64,000 nt of DNA from Thermoproteota archaeon (lineage in GTDB: Archaea; Korarchaeota; JAOZGF01; JAOZFZ01). The position numbers and the translations under genes are program-made. The stretch is taken from the NCBI GenBank assembly GCA_027492035.1, contig JAOZFT010000001.1, positions 43,458-107,457 on the forward strand. Reading direction: 5' to 3'. Position 1 is the first letter of the stretch; every line of letters begins with the position of its first letter. Below the pieces are notes generated by a model. The model did no database searches. It was not told where the DNA came from and saw only the letters and a program-made list of their open reading frames with translations. Shown here piece after piece: positions 26,784 to 34,905 of this stretch.

Positions 26784-27938
26784 TTAAAAAGTTGTTCCCT
26801 GTTTTTTAGCAGCTTTCTCAAATTCTGACATGTCCCTTAACCCTAAAAGATGCAAATTACCCACATTAACCCTGCTTAAATGTTTTTTAGCGGCTAAATA
26901 ACATTCCACAGCTTGTTCCAAGGGGGTAACGGGTAAATCTCTCATTAAGTACTCTGGATAGAAAATCAGTAAGCTGTAAGGGATGTCTTCATCTATATCC
27001 GCAATAAATTGAGCTATTTTTTCAACCTCTAATTCATCTACATAACCTGGGACAAGCAAGGTAGTTGCGTTTAAAACAGGGTTTCCCTTTCTTTCAAAAT
27101 AAAACTTTTCACCTACCAATTTAAAGTTGGAGTAAGCTTTACTGTTAGAGACGCCACTTAAAGCTAAGCTTAAGTTTGAATCAAAAACCTTCAAATCAAA
27201 TTTAATATTCCCACCACTAACTAACGAAAGTTCAGCAGCTTCTTCAACCAACTTACTATTTCCGCAGCCGTTCCATTCAAAACATACTCTTAAAACTCTG
27301 TCCCTGATTTGTTTCAAAACTTTCCTTGAAACATTTAAGGCGAAAGGAAGCTGAGGCTCAGGTGATCCACCAAAGAAACAAATACAAGTGACTTTACGGT
27401 TTCTGTTCACCACCTCCAGAAATTTTTCAGCTGTAACAAGTCCCCCCCGGCTTAAAATTTTATGTGTCCAGTTTTGACAGAATAAACAATCGAAATTGCA
27501 GCCGTAAAAGAAAACAGCTAAGTTGTAGTACCCGTATTCAGGTCCCTCCTTTACTGCATACTTCGGGAACCCTAAACCCGTAGCTGCTGGACAGTAATAA
27601 GCTGCGCAGCAGTTTGTTACGTGTGGATCTAGATACCAATCCAGTAATCCCTTCTCAGAACTCACCATACTTTCTAACTTGTTTCTTTTATTCTTCCTTA
27701 AACCGCAGAACCCACTTTCTCCATTTGCAATGGAGCAGTAGTTTGAACAAATTGAACATTTAACTCCTTCCCCAAACTTAGGTGGTTTAACCGGTAAACC
27801 ATACTTTACTCTTTCTTTATGAGCTTCCTCAACAAATTTAGAGGCTTCACTCCAGTTGTTTCTGATACAATCTATACAAACTTTCAGTGTTTCCGAAATA
27901 AGGGGGGATTCTCTTCCGCAAATAACGCATCTTTTCAA
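26784..27938 (-). CDS. Radical SAM protein with N-terminal zinc-ribbon (PflA-related)
   Basis: Radical SAM core with GCNFDCLFCQNW, plus two cysteine-rich regions before it: CVICGRESPLISETLKVCIDC at the very N-terminus, likely a zinc ribbon, and CSICSNYCSIANGESGFCG near residue 60, as in the AmmeMemoRadiSam group. Then NCCAAYYCPAATGLGFP, an additional Cys-rich stretch that may hold another cluster. FFGGSPEPQLPFAL and FEWNGCGN are on the core barrel. It belongs to the same broad family as its downstream neighbour but lacks the C-terminal ribbon. TTG start after GAGAGGAAGGTG. Function unknown. Confidence 0.78.
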   Translation of the reverse strand: MKRCVICGRESPLISETLKVCIDCIRNNWSEASKFVEEAHKERVKYGLPVKPPKFGEGVKCSICSNYCSIANGESGFCGLRKNKRNKLESMVSSEKGLLDWYLDPHVTNCCAAYYCPAATGLGFPKYAVKEGPEYGYYNLAVFFYGCNFDCLFCQNWTHKILSRGGLVTAEKFLEVVNRNRKVTCICFFGGSPEPQLPFALNVSRKVLKQIRDRVLRVCFEWNGCGNSKLVEEAAELSLVSGGNIKFDLKVFDSNLSLALSGVSNSKAYSNFKLVGEKFYFERKGNPVLNATTLLVPGYVDELEVEKIAQFIADIDEDIPYSLLIFYPEYLMRDLPVTPLEQAVECYLAAKKHLSRVNVGNLHLLGLRDMSEFEKAAKKQGTTF

Positions 27939-28304
27939 GACACCTTCCTCTCTTATCCCTTCTTTACTTTTTCCCCGAAAAATTCATTTTTCCAGTTTAT
28001 ACTTGTAAGGGGGAGGTATAAGGTTTAACATGATCGGTGGCATAGAAGCTATTTTTAAGTAACTATGGATTCTGATAGTTTATAAGAAAGGAGTAATAAA
28101 ACATTTTTATTCTCAGTTAAAGCTTTCTACTTAGTACTTAGCAGTCATTTCCATGGAAAGCATAAACCTTATTTCCTGACCCCCTCCAAATGCTTTATCT
28201 TCCTTAAATTTTCTCTTTCACCCTTAAAATTTTATCAAAAAATTTATCTACCACGCAGGAAAAGGAAAACACTGCTGGAGGGAAATTGTTTCTTGTATTT
28301 TTAG
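27939..28304. other. 366-bp gap between the radical SAM and DHH genes
   Basis: No coding frame of interest. It holds the 12-bp palindrome TTTCCATGGAAA at 28148-28159, a GGGGGAGGT at about 28008-28016 followed by a 10-codon frame from 28030, and AT-rich stretches that could be promoters for the minus-strand radical SAM gene. No tRNA or sRNA is recognisable. Confidence 0.4.
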
Positions 28305-29516
28305 TTAATTTATTAAACGTTTTTGTGGAGGGCCCCAGTTAGCTACTATCTCTTCTACTTTAGCCAGAAACTCCTCCTTTTTTTCTGAAGGTATTAAGGC
28401 GCTTGCAGCGTAGTCATGGCCATCAGCTATTCCGTAGCCTTTAACAGCCAAGTTAAGCAGTTCAATAGCTGAAGGCTTAGTCCTTTCCATTATTTCCTTT
28501 TTAAGTTTTGCAGGGATTCTTACTGAAATTTTAAGGTATTCTGTATTTAATTTACCGAAACCTGGTATCTCAGGCTTGAGGGGCATTGTCCCAAAGAGAT
28601 ATTTCCCTTCATTAATTAGTCTTTTCTGGAATGTTAAATATGAACAAAACGTTCCTACCACTTTTGTTCCCATTCCCTCATATACATTCTCGGAGTCGAA
28701 CCATTGAATATGTTTTGTTTGGTTTAACCCTTTTGTGTAAAGTATTGCAAGCATTTTTTTGTTAGCTTCCTTCCTTTCTTGCTCTAATTCCTTTAAAAGT
28801 TCTTTTGTTTCCGAGTTTAAACCTGTTAAGCATGTTTTAACCCCTATTAAGGGCCCGTTTCTATAGTAAGCAACTGGTCCTAGAATTTGAAGGAGAGAAA
28901 AGAGTCTTTTAGCTGTTAAGCCTATTTTTTTAATTTTTATTTTCCCTTTCTCATGCGAAACTACTCCTTTCTCAACAGCTTCCTTTAAAACTTCCAAATT
29001 TACACTTTTTAACCCATTGGGCAGCTCTTGGCTTCCCACCAGCGCTAAATAAGATAAATCAATATTTTCTTTATTCAATGTTTTAGAGAAAAGATACGCG
29101 GAAGTTGCTCCTGAAAAATCTGTTTCACCTTTTAAACCCTTAAATTCTAGGTTTAAGTTATAAACTAGAGGATCTTCACTCTTGACTGGGTTGTGGTGGT
29201 CAAGTATCAAAACTAAGTTTTTAGACTTGTTAAAACGGGATATCATGTCAGCATGAGGGGAACCTATGTCGCAATAGAAAAACACTGCTCCTTTTTTCCT
29301 GTGCAGTTTCTCAACTATTTCAGGTAAAATTTTTTCTATGCAGAGGAGACTTGGTTTAACTCTTTCCCTCTCAAGGGTTTTAAGCATTATGGCGGCTGAA
29401 CATAAGCCATCAGCGTCGTCGTGGTGGATAACAAATACTTCAGGTTTCTTGTTTCCTACTTCCTTGAACTTTTCAGCTGCGTCAGAAAAGAAGGGTTTAA
29501 GATTTCTCAAGCCCAT
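28305..29516 (-). CDS. DHH-family phosphoesterase (RecJ-like)
   Basis: Predicted Mn-dependent phosphoesterase or exonuclease of the DHH superfamily. Motifs: VIHHDDADGLCSAAIML (motif I), FFYCDIGSPHADM (motif II), LVLILDHHNPVKSEDP (DHH motif) and FSGATSAYLFSKTLN. The C-terminal GYGIADGHDYAASALIPSE is a DHHA1-type substrate domain, with the GxGDGHxxAAS pattern in a slightly altered form. About 403 residues. Several starts are possible; the ATG at 29516 follows GTGAG and gives MGLRNLKPFFSDA. Archaeal RecJ homologues include the CMG-associated GAN nuclease, but this one cannot be assigned to that role from sequence alone. Confidence 0.87.
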   Translation of the reverse strand: MGLRNLKPFFSDAAEKFKEVGNKKPEVFVIHHDDADGLCSAAIMLKTLERERVKPSLLCIEKILPEIVEKLHRKKGAVFFYCDIGSPHADMISRFNKSKNLVLILDHHNPVKSEDPLVYNLNLEFKGLKGETDFSGATSAYLFSKTLNKENIDLSYLALVGSQELPNGLKSVNLEVLKEAVEKGVVSHEKGKIKIKKIGLTAKRLFSLLQILGPVAYYRNGPLIGVKTCLTGLNSETKELLKELEQERKEANKKMLAILYTKGLNQTKHIQWFDSENVYEGMGTKVVGTFCSYLTFQKRLINEGKYLFGTMPLKPEIPGFGKLNTEYLKISVRIPAKLKKEIMERTKPSAIELLNLAVKGYGIADGHDYAASALIPSEKKEEFLAKVEEIVANWGPPQKRLIN

Positions 29517-29680
29517 AAACCGCATCTCACTTAAGGAATGCAATTTAAAAAGTGTAAATTTTAAATTTAAAAATAAATGTTCATAAAAAGGTGTTTCCTT
29601 TAATTACTCCATGGTTAAGGAGGAATGGAAACACTTAAAGAAAGGATTGTTTCTCCGGTATATAAAGGAGAGTGTGGAAA

Positions 29681-29977
29681 ATGTTACATGTTTACCTGAC
29701 TGCTTCATGTTACTCATTACTTCAGCAACCCCCAGATTGGTATATGCAGTTGGCCGTTTTCTTTTGGAAATTTGTTGTTTTTATGGGTAGTTTTGTACAA
29801 CATATTCTTGAAACTGTTGGTGTGCCTATACCTGAAGCTTACACTGGAGTAATAGGGTTTTTAGTGACTTTAGCCATTATTTTAGGAGTTTTAAAGGCGG
29901 CTGAAAATACTTTGAAATATATAGTTCTAGTGATTGTGATTATAATTATTTTGAACGTAATCACTTATTTCATTTAA
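29681..29977 (+). CDS. Small two-helix membrane protein
   Basis: About 98 residues, not recognised. The N-terminal 25 residues are polar or aromatic (SCYSLLQQPPDWYMQ), then a hydrophobic stretch AVFFWKFVVFMGSFV, a short loop with VGVPIPEAYTG, a second helix (VIGFLVTLAIILGVLKAA), and a very hydrophobic C-terminus of Ile and Val. A GTG at 29672 is also possible. GGAG precedes the ATG by about 10 bases. It stands divergently from the DHH gene and convergent with the regulator gene. I see no link to either. Confidence 0.6.
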   Translation: MLHVYLTASCYSLLQQPPDWYMQLAVFFWKFVVFMGSFVQHILETVGVPIPEAYTGVIGFLVTLAIILGVLKAAENTLKYIVLVIVIIIILNVITYFI

Positions 29978-30005
29978 ATTCAGAAACCTATTAAATTTTC
30001 TCCTT

Positions 30006-30557
30006 CTACCTTATAAGGTTTAATAAATCAGATTTTGTAACTATCCCTGTAATTTCACCCTTTCTCACAGTTAACACTGCCGGGAATTTTTCAAGTAAAG
30101 CCTTTAAGATTTTAACGGGAGTGTCTTCAGGAATTAGAGGGAAAGGGTCTCCCATTACTTCCTCCACTTTAAGATCTCTCCTTGAAAGAGTTTCAAATTT
30201 ACTTATTAAGTTTGATTCAGAAATCCCACCCACTACTCTGCCCTCCTCAATTACAGGGAGTTGAGAAATAGCGTAAGCATTCATTAATTTAACAGCTTTT
30301 TTAACGCTGTCTTCAGGAGTTACAGAAATGATTTTTTTGGTGCTAATTTCATTTGCAACCTTATTTTTCTCTTTCTTGGCTCTTTCCTTCTCTAAAGCTA
30401 AAAAAATTTTTTTAGTTATTGTGTAGGAGGGCTCCATTAACCCATTTTCAATTTTTGCTATTGTTGATTGGCTTACGTTTGCAATTCTAGCTAGATCAGA
30501 TTGAGTTAGCCCTAATTTCTTCCTTACCTTGCCTATTTCATCTAACTCGGGAAACAT
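30006..30557 (-). CDS. XRE-type HTH regulator with tandem CBS domains
   Basis: Archaeal transcription regulator of 183 residues. The N-terminal 65 residues are a Cro/XRE helix-turn-helix (GLTQSDLARIANVSQSTIAK), then a Lys-rich linker and two CBS motifs, the first with SVTPEDSVKKAVKLMNAY and the second with FPLIPEDTPVKILKALL. CBS pairs usually bind an adenosyl ligand such as AMP, ATP or SAM, so this protein probably senses energy state or SAM level (family knowledge). The ATG follows GGGGGATG. The targets are unknown; it lies next to the sRNA and metG-beta but shows no operon link. Confidence 0.87.
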   Translation of the reverse strand: MFPELDEIGKVRKKLGLTQSDLARIANVSQSTIAKIENGLMEPSYTITKKIFLALEKERAKKEKNKVANEISTKKIISVTPEDSVKKAVKLMNAYAISQLPVIEEGRVVGGISESNLISKFETLSRRDLKVEEVMGDPFPLIPEDTPVKILKALLEKFPAVLTVRKGEITGIVTKSDLLNLIR

Positions 30558-30623
30558 CTTTTCAACATCCCCCCTATACCTAAAAATTAAAAATGAGTCT
30601 CCCCAAGTTTATGAAAAATAGCT

Positions 30624-30677
30624 ATGATGAAACCGCTCCAGAATGAGTGGGGGCATGATTAAACCTGAGGTAGCTGA
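30624..30677 (+). ncRNA. C/D-box guide sRNA (candidate)
   Basis: The four boxes occur in order: C box ATGATGA at 30624-30630, D' box ATGA at 30643-30646, C' box ATGATTA at 30655-30661 and D box CTGA at 30674-30677. Both guide spacers, 30631-30642 and 30662-30673, are exactly 12 nt, the length fixed in archaeal C/D sRNAs. AGC at 30620-30622 and GCT at 30678-30680 can close a short terminal stem. An AT-rich TATA-like stretch (TAAAAATTAAAAA, 30581-30593) is at the right distance for transcription. By the +5 rule the D guide would direct 2'-O-methylation opposite G30669 and the D' guide opposite C30638. The D' and C' boxes each differ from consensus by one base, which is common. Targets not identified. 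Confidence 0.7.
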
Positions 30678-30691
30678 GCTCTTATTTAATT

Positions 30692-31012
30692 TTAACTTAC
30701 TTTTGACCCGGGGGAAACAGGTTTATCCGTTGTTAAAAGTACAGGTTTACCTTTTTCTATAGCTGCCAGAAGCATTCCCTTTGACTCTATTCCTCTTATT
30801 TTTTTTGGCTGTAAATTAGCCACTACAATTATGGTTTTACCTGTTAATTCTTCCAGTTTGTACACGTCGGCTATTCCAGCAACTAATTGTCTCTTTTCTT
30901 TTCCAAGGTCAACTTCCAGCTTCACAAGTTTAGTTGTACCTGGAACTTTTTCAGCTTTCAAAATAACCCCGGTTTTTAACTCTATTTTTTGGAAATCAGC
31001 TATAGTGATCAA
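30692..31012 (-). CDS. metG: Methionyl-tRNA synthetase beta subunit (tRNA-binding EMAP-like domain)
   Basis: Stand-alone OB-fold tRNA-binding domain of 106 residues, equal to the C-terminal extension of bacterial MetRS. Typical sequence: IADFQKIELKTGVILKAEKV, TKLVKLEVDLGKEKRQLVAG, KTIIVVANLQPKKIRGIES and GMLLAAIEKGKPVLL. In archaea this domain is often a separate gene that improves tRNA binding by MetRS or other synthetases. The TTG start follows a perfect GGAGGTG with seven bases between. The catalytic MetRS is not in the window. Confidence 0.93.
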   Translation of the reverse strand: MITIADFQKIELKTGVILKAEKVPGTTKLVKLEVDLGKEKRQLVAGIADVYKLEELTGKTIIVVANLQPKKIRGIESKGMLLAAIEKGKPVLLTTDKPVSPGSKVS

Positions 31013-31297
31013 ATATTTTCACCTCCCACGGAAGAAAATGTACACAAGTTTTCGTTTAAACCCTTTTTTAAAAATGATTCCCTTGTTTTATTCTGAATTT
31101 TTGTTTCACAAAAGAAAGTAATCAGTTTCTTTTCTCCTAAATTTTCCTTAAATTTTAGGAGGGATCTTCCTTAATTTCTTTACCTAACTTTAGAAAAGAG
31201 TTAAAATTTGCTGTTCCAGAAAATTGTAAAAAAATTAAAATTGAATGGACGTCTTAGTTGGAGTTTAGGTGAAGTAAATTGAGAAGAGGCTGAAGGG

Positions 31298-32590
31298 ATG
31301 AAGGAATACTTGGAAGTAACTGTTCCTGGAGGAGATACTGTCCTGGTTGAGGGTGAAGCCCTATTTGAACTTGTAAAAGGGAAAGGTGAAATTTTTGGTG
31401 TGGAAATCCCATTAAATTCAAAAATAAAGGTTGAACTGTTTAAAGCAGTCCCCTTCCATGCTTTAACAAAAAGCGAATTGAAAGTTTTTTCAGGGAAGAT
31501 ATTGCCAATTAAAGGGGAAACTATTCCAAAGGATTGGAAAAACGTTTTTATCCGTTGTAAAGAAAGGAGGAAACCGTTGAAAGTATTGGTGATTGGGGAC
31601 GCTGATGTGGGTAAAACAGGGTTTGTTACCTTCTTAGCAAACAAATTTTTTAATGAGGGATTTAGAGTAGCTGTGGTCGATTCGGACGTAGGCCAAAGCG
31701 ATATAGGTCCACCTACTACTATTGGTTTAGGTTTGATGACTAAACAAGTAGTTATGCTTAGTGAAATACCTTTAATTGATGCCTTGTTTATAGGTTCAAC
31801 TTCACCCTCAAATTTATTCCACCGTGTAATTTCTTCTGTTTCTTATTTAGTAAACAAAGCTTTAAAGGAGTTGAAAAGTGAAGTAGTGATTATTGACACT
31901 ACAGGTTGGGTTCATGGTGAAAACGGGCGTGAATTAAAGTTTTCAAAAGCACTAGCAGTAAACCCTGACGTAATAGTTGGTATACAGAGAAAGACTGAAC
32001 TAGAACCGATACTTACCTACCTAGAAAAATTTTTTCACATTGAGAGAATTAACCCAGCTGAGTATTTAAGGTATAGAAAGAGAGAAGAAAGGAGAAAAAT
32101 CAGAGCTGAACAATTTAAAAAATGGTTTAATGGAAGTAAAGTAAAGGAAATTGATTTCAAGAAAATACCCATAAATTACTGTTTCCTTTTCACAGGTCAA
32201 CCTCTAAACAAAGAAGAAAAGAAATGTATACCGATAAGTTTCCTTGATAAAGTTGTTTATGGTGAAGTTTTGGAAGATAGAGTTTTACTTGTTCTGAAAG
32301 GAGGCTTTGAAGTGGACATGAACGTTTTAACTACAGTAAGCCGGTGTTTAAACAAGGAAAAAGTAACATTTACTAACGAGGACAAACTAAAAAATTTGCT
32401 TTTAGCTTTCCAAAGTAAAAGGAAAATGTTTGAGGGATTAGGTATACTTCTTTCAATTGACTTTGAAGGAAGGAGAGGTAAAGTTTTCACTTCTGTTGAA
32501 GTTAGGGAGGATTCTATTATCCAATTCGGTTGCTTAAAAATTGATCCCTTCTCTTTTGAAGAGAAATACGTTGGTAAATGGGTTATTTAG
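31298..32590 (+). CDS. Clp1/Grc3-type polynucleotide 5'-kinase
   Basis: Phosphorylates 5'-OH ends of RNA (and perhaps DNA), as in the archaeal Clp1 orthologue. Walker A is VIGDADVGKTGFVTFLANK near residue 97, followed by VVDSDVGQSDIGPPTTIG, the family-specific region, and IDTTGWVHGENGRELKFSK. The N-terminal 95 residues are a beta-rich domain and the C-terminus holds another beta domain, the three-part layout of Clp1. Length 430 residues. ATG start after GAGG at eight bases. The 3' end overlaps the convergent Hsp20 gene by 4 bp. Tail-to-tail overlap may allow antisense transcripts. Confidence 0.9.
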   Translation: MKEYLEVTVPGGDTVLVEGEALFELVKGKGEIFGVEIPLNSKIKVELFKAVPFHALTKSELKVFSGKILPIKGETIPKDWKNVFIRCKERRKPLKVLVIGDADVGKTGFVTFLANKFFNEGFRVAVVDSDVGQSDIGPPTTIGLGLMTKQVVMLSEIPLIDALFIGSTSPSNLFHRVISSVSYLVNKALKELKSEVVIIDTTGWVHGENGRELKFSKALAVNPDVIVGIQRKTELEPILTYLEKFFHIERINPAEYLRYRKREERRKIRAEQFKKWFNGSKVKEIDFKKIPINYCFLFTGQPLNKEEKKCIPISFLDKVVYGEVLEDRVLLVLKGGFEVDMNVLTTVSRCLNKEKVTFTNEDKLKNLLLAFQSKRKMFEGLGILLSIDFEGRRGKVFTSVEVREDSIIQFGCLKIDPFSFEEKYVGKWVI

Positions 32591-33108
32591 TCTAATATTT
32601 TTATTTTTTTGCCCTCCTTTTCCTTTCTTTTCAATGTAACAGTCAAAACGCCGTTGTTCATTTTAGCTATGACATCTTCACTTGAAACTTCACTTGGCAA
32701 ACGTATTACAGTGTTATATTTCTTGTACTTGGTTTTTGCTTTAACCTCTAAATCGTTCCCCTTTATTGAAAGCTCCACATCTTTTTTTTCAGCACCAGGA
32801 AGTTCAATTATAACTTCGTAAACGTCATCTTTTTCATAAATGTCATAAAAAGGCGTTACTTCGTCGTCAACTTTTATTCCTATGGGTCTTTCAGGTTTAA
32901 TGTTCCCGAAGTACCTTATTTGAGGGGTAGGCATCCCTGTCCTCCATGAGTAAGTGAAACCGAAAGTCAAGGGTTCCCCTCTCTTTATCCTTTCATTTAT
33001 TTGGTCCTCAGGAATGTTGCTGATCGCCGTTAAAAACTTTCTCATCCTCCTTATTTCTTCTCTAAATAATTCATCGAATTCCTTAAAGAAGTCGTCGAAA
33101 TCTTTCAT
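32587..33108 (-). CDS. Small heat-shock protein (Hsp20/alpha-crystallin)
   Basis: ATP-independent chaperone that binds unfolding proteins. The alpha-crystallin domain runs from about residue 90 to the end: VYEVIIELPGAEKKDVELSI, EVKAKTKYKKYNTVIRLPSE and the near-C-terminal VLTVTLKRKE, followed by an I-x-I-like KKIKILD tail. The N-terminal arm is Phe- and Glu-rich (DDFFKEFDELFREEIRRM). The ATG at 33108 lies six bases after GGAGGTG, better than the longer frame to 33123. Length about 173 residues. It has a very AT-rich upstream region. Confidence 0.92.
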   Translation of the reverse strand: MKDFDDFFKEFDELFREEIRRMRKFLTAISNIPEDQINERIKRGEPLTFGFTYSWRTGMPTPQIRYFGNIKPERPIGIKVDDEVTPFYDIYEKDDVYEVIIELPGAEKKDVELSIKGNDLEVKAKTKYKKYNTVIRLPSEVSSEDVIAKMNNGVLTVTLKRKEKEGKKIKILD

Positions 33109-33283
33109 GGGCATCACCTCCAAAAAAATCTCAATTTCTAAAAAAATGAAAAATTTTTATTTAAATTTTATTTTAAAATTTTTTAAAAAAATAAAAAGGA
33201 ATTTTTTAAAAAAATCCAACAAAAACTCCTTTCTATGCAATCCCTTCTCTCAGAAACAAAGGAGAAATGAAAAACAGGCTAAA

Positions 33284-33754
33284 CTAAAGAAACTTAGCTA
33301 CAGGGAAGGGGATGAAGAAAGACTCGTTATTGTTAAGTTTTTTTATGTAATTCCAAAGTGAACGATAAGTAAAAGGATAAATTTTTTCGTTAAAATTTCT
33401 CTTTATAAGGAACCTAGCCGGGTCAGTTATGAACCTGGAAAAACCAATGAAAGAAATAAGGAAATACCTTTGAGGGGAGTCTATATAAATAGGGGTTGGA
33501 TGGCCTACAAGAACATTTTCAAGCTTCAAATGAAGGAGATAATTAAGTTTTTCAATGAATAAGATGCCTTCAATTTTAGTTTTTGAAGAAATATTCCAAC
33601 CATAAACTATTATATCAAGATCTGATTTCCCAGAGATCCATCTAAAGCTTTCTTTAGTCGAACCAAAAAACTCAACATCTGTAACTCCTTGTCTATTCAC
33701 CATAAACTTTTTATAACGCTTTTTGAAAGCTTCTATCTTTTCGGCATCCAGCAA
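33284..33754 (-). CDS. Nucleotidyltransferase-domain protein
   Basis: Small protein with a DNA-polymerase-beta-like nucleotidyltransferase signature FFGSTKESFRWISGKSDLDI, in which GS and the D-x-D (DLD) would bind metal and nucleotide. The remainder is a short helical domain. The third carboxylate is not obvious; the VLVGHPTPIYIDSP segment with its Asp is a candidate. The frame reaches 33817, but the TTG at 33754 follows GGGGGAG by four bases and starts the protein at the first well-structured helix. About 156 residues. The substrate is not known; related archaeal proteins include toxin-like MntA and tRNA- or RNA-modifying enzymes, but no HEPN partner gene is nearby. Confidence 0.65.
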   Translation of the reverse strand: MLDAEKIEAFKKRYKKFMVNRQGVTDVEFFGSTKESFRWISGKSDLDIIVYGWNISSKTKIEGILFIEKLNYLLHLKLENVLVGHPTPIYIDSPQRYFLISFIGFSRFITDPARFLIKRNFNEKIYPFTYRSLWNYIKKLNNNESFFIPFPVAKFL

Positions 33755-33926
33755 TATACTCCCCCAGGGAAAGGAATTAACGGTAAATATAAGAGTTAAA
33801 AAGGTAGCGAAATACATTCTTTTTAAAAGAAGCTAAGAAATAGAGAGTTAAATAATGGAATAAAAATTTTGCGAAGAAATTCTTAAAAAGTGGTTTAAAA
33901 GAACATTAAGAGTAAAGGTGCTTCTC

Positions 33927-34862
33927 TTGACTGTTTATTCATTAGAAATCAAAGATAATTGGTTAGATATATTAAATGCTTTAAGGGAGGAAGTAACCTA
34001 TAGGCAAGTAAAGATGAAAATTGATTTTTCGAAAACAATAATGGAGGTAAGAGGTTCAGCATTGAGCGGTTTGTTTCAGATAGTAGATGAAAACATCCTC
34101 AAACCGATAGGTTTCATTCTTTTAGACGTAGGAACAGATAAAAGCTTTATTTTTGAAACTTATCATTACCCTACCAAAAAACATAAAAGAGCGGTTTTAA
34201 AGTTTGAGAACAGTGTCCTTTCAAAACTAAAAAGTGGACAGGAATTCCTCATCCCCTTTTCAGACATGAACAAAACCAGGTCGCACATGAAAATTAAATA
34301 TAGATCCATAAATGTTAAACCGTTGTTCTTAACTAAGAAAATGGATGATGTTTTTGAGGTTGTTGATTTGCTTGATTCCATGCTTAATAGGGAATTTGAA
34401 AGGGAAATAGAAACAAAGACAAGTGTAAAGAAAAGGGGGAATAATGAAACCTTGAAAACAGTACATAGCTTTTCTCCTGTGGGGATTCTCACGGAAGACA
34501 ATGGAGAAACAGTGAATTATGCAATAGTGGACACTGTTTCAATAGAGAAAAACAAAATGAACATAGCAATTATAAACACAAAAATTTCGAAAAAGGAAAA
34601 ACTTATTTCAACTTTATTTAAAGGTAAAAGACGCTTCAGAAAACCTGCAGCAGCTATCTTAACAACTTACTTCCTGAACACACAAACCTTTTTTGGTGAA
34701 GAAGTAACAAAAGCTCTCGCTAAAGATTCAAGTGAATTGATTTCGGAAACACTAAACTTGATGGAAAGAAACCTTCTAAGCAACAAATTTACTCAACAAA
34801 TACCGCTTCCAGGGAAAACCAACTTAAAAAACCTTGAAGAAATGGATAAAGCCCTCATTTAA
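33927..34862 (+). CDS. Protein of unknown function, 311 residues
   Basis: Not recognised. A soluble protein rich in Lys and Glu with a mixed alpha/beta look: N-terminal VYSLEIKDNWLDILNALREE, a central beta-rich part (GFILLDVGTDKSFIFETYHY), and a C-terminal helical part after KLISTLFKGKRRFRKPAAA. No Cys pairs, no P-loop, no membrane segment. A TTG at 33927 lies six bases after AAGGTG and is preferred to the GTG at 33918, which is inside that SD. It is convergent with the next unknown gene, with a gap of only 43 bp. Codon use looks like that of its neighbours. Confidence 0.65.
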   Translation: MTVYSLEIKDNWLDILNALREEVTYRQVKMKIDFSKTIMEVRGSALSGLFQIVDENILKPIGFILLDVGTDKSFIFETYHYPTKKHKRAVLKFENSVLSKLKSGQEFLIPFSDMNKTRSHMKIKYRSINVKPLFLTKKMDDVFEVVDLLDSMLNREFEREIETKTSVKKRGNNETLKTVHSFSPVGILTEDNGETVNYAIVDTVSIEKNKMNIAIINTKISKKEKLISTLFKGKRRFRKPAAAILTTYFLNTQTFFGEEVTKALAKDSSELISETLNLMERNLLSNKFTQQIPLPGKTNLKNLEEMDKALI

Positions 34863-34905
34863 ACTAACTAAATAAGGAAGAAAAGAATAGGTTAAAGGGA
34901 CATTT

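Noticed and set aside
28148..28159. TTTCCATGGAAA palindrome as an operator
   Set aside because: Only 12 bp, far from both flanking starts and no second copy noticed; chance is likely.
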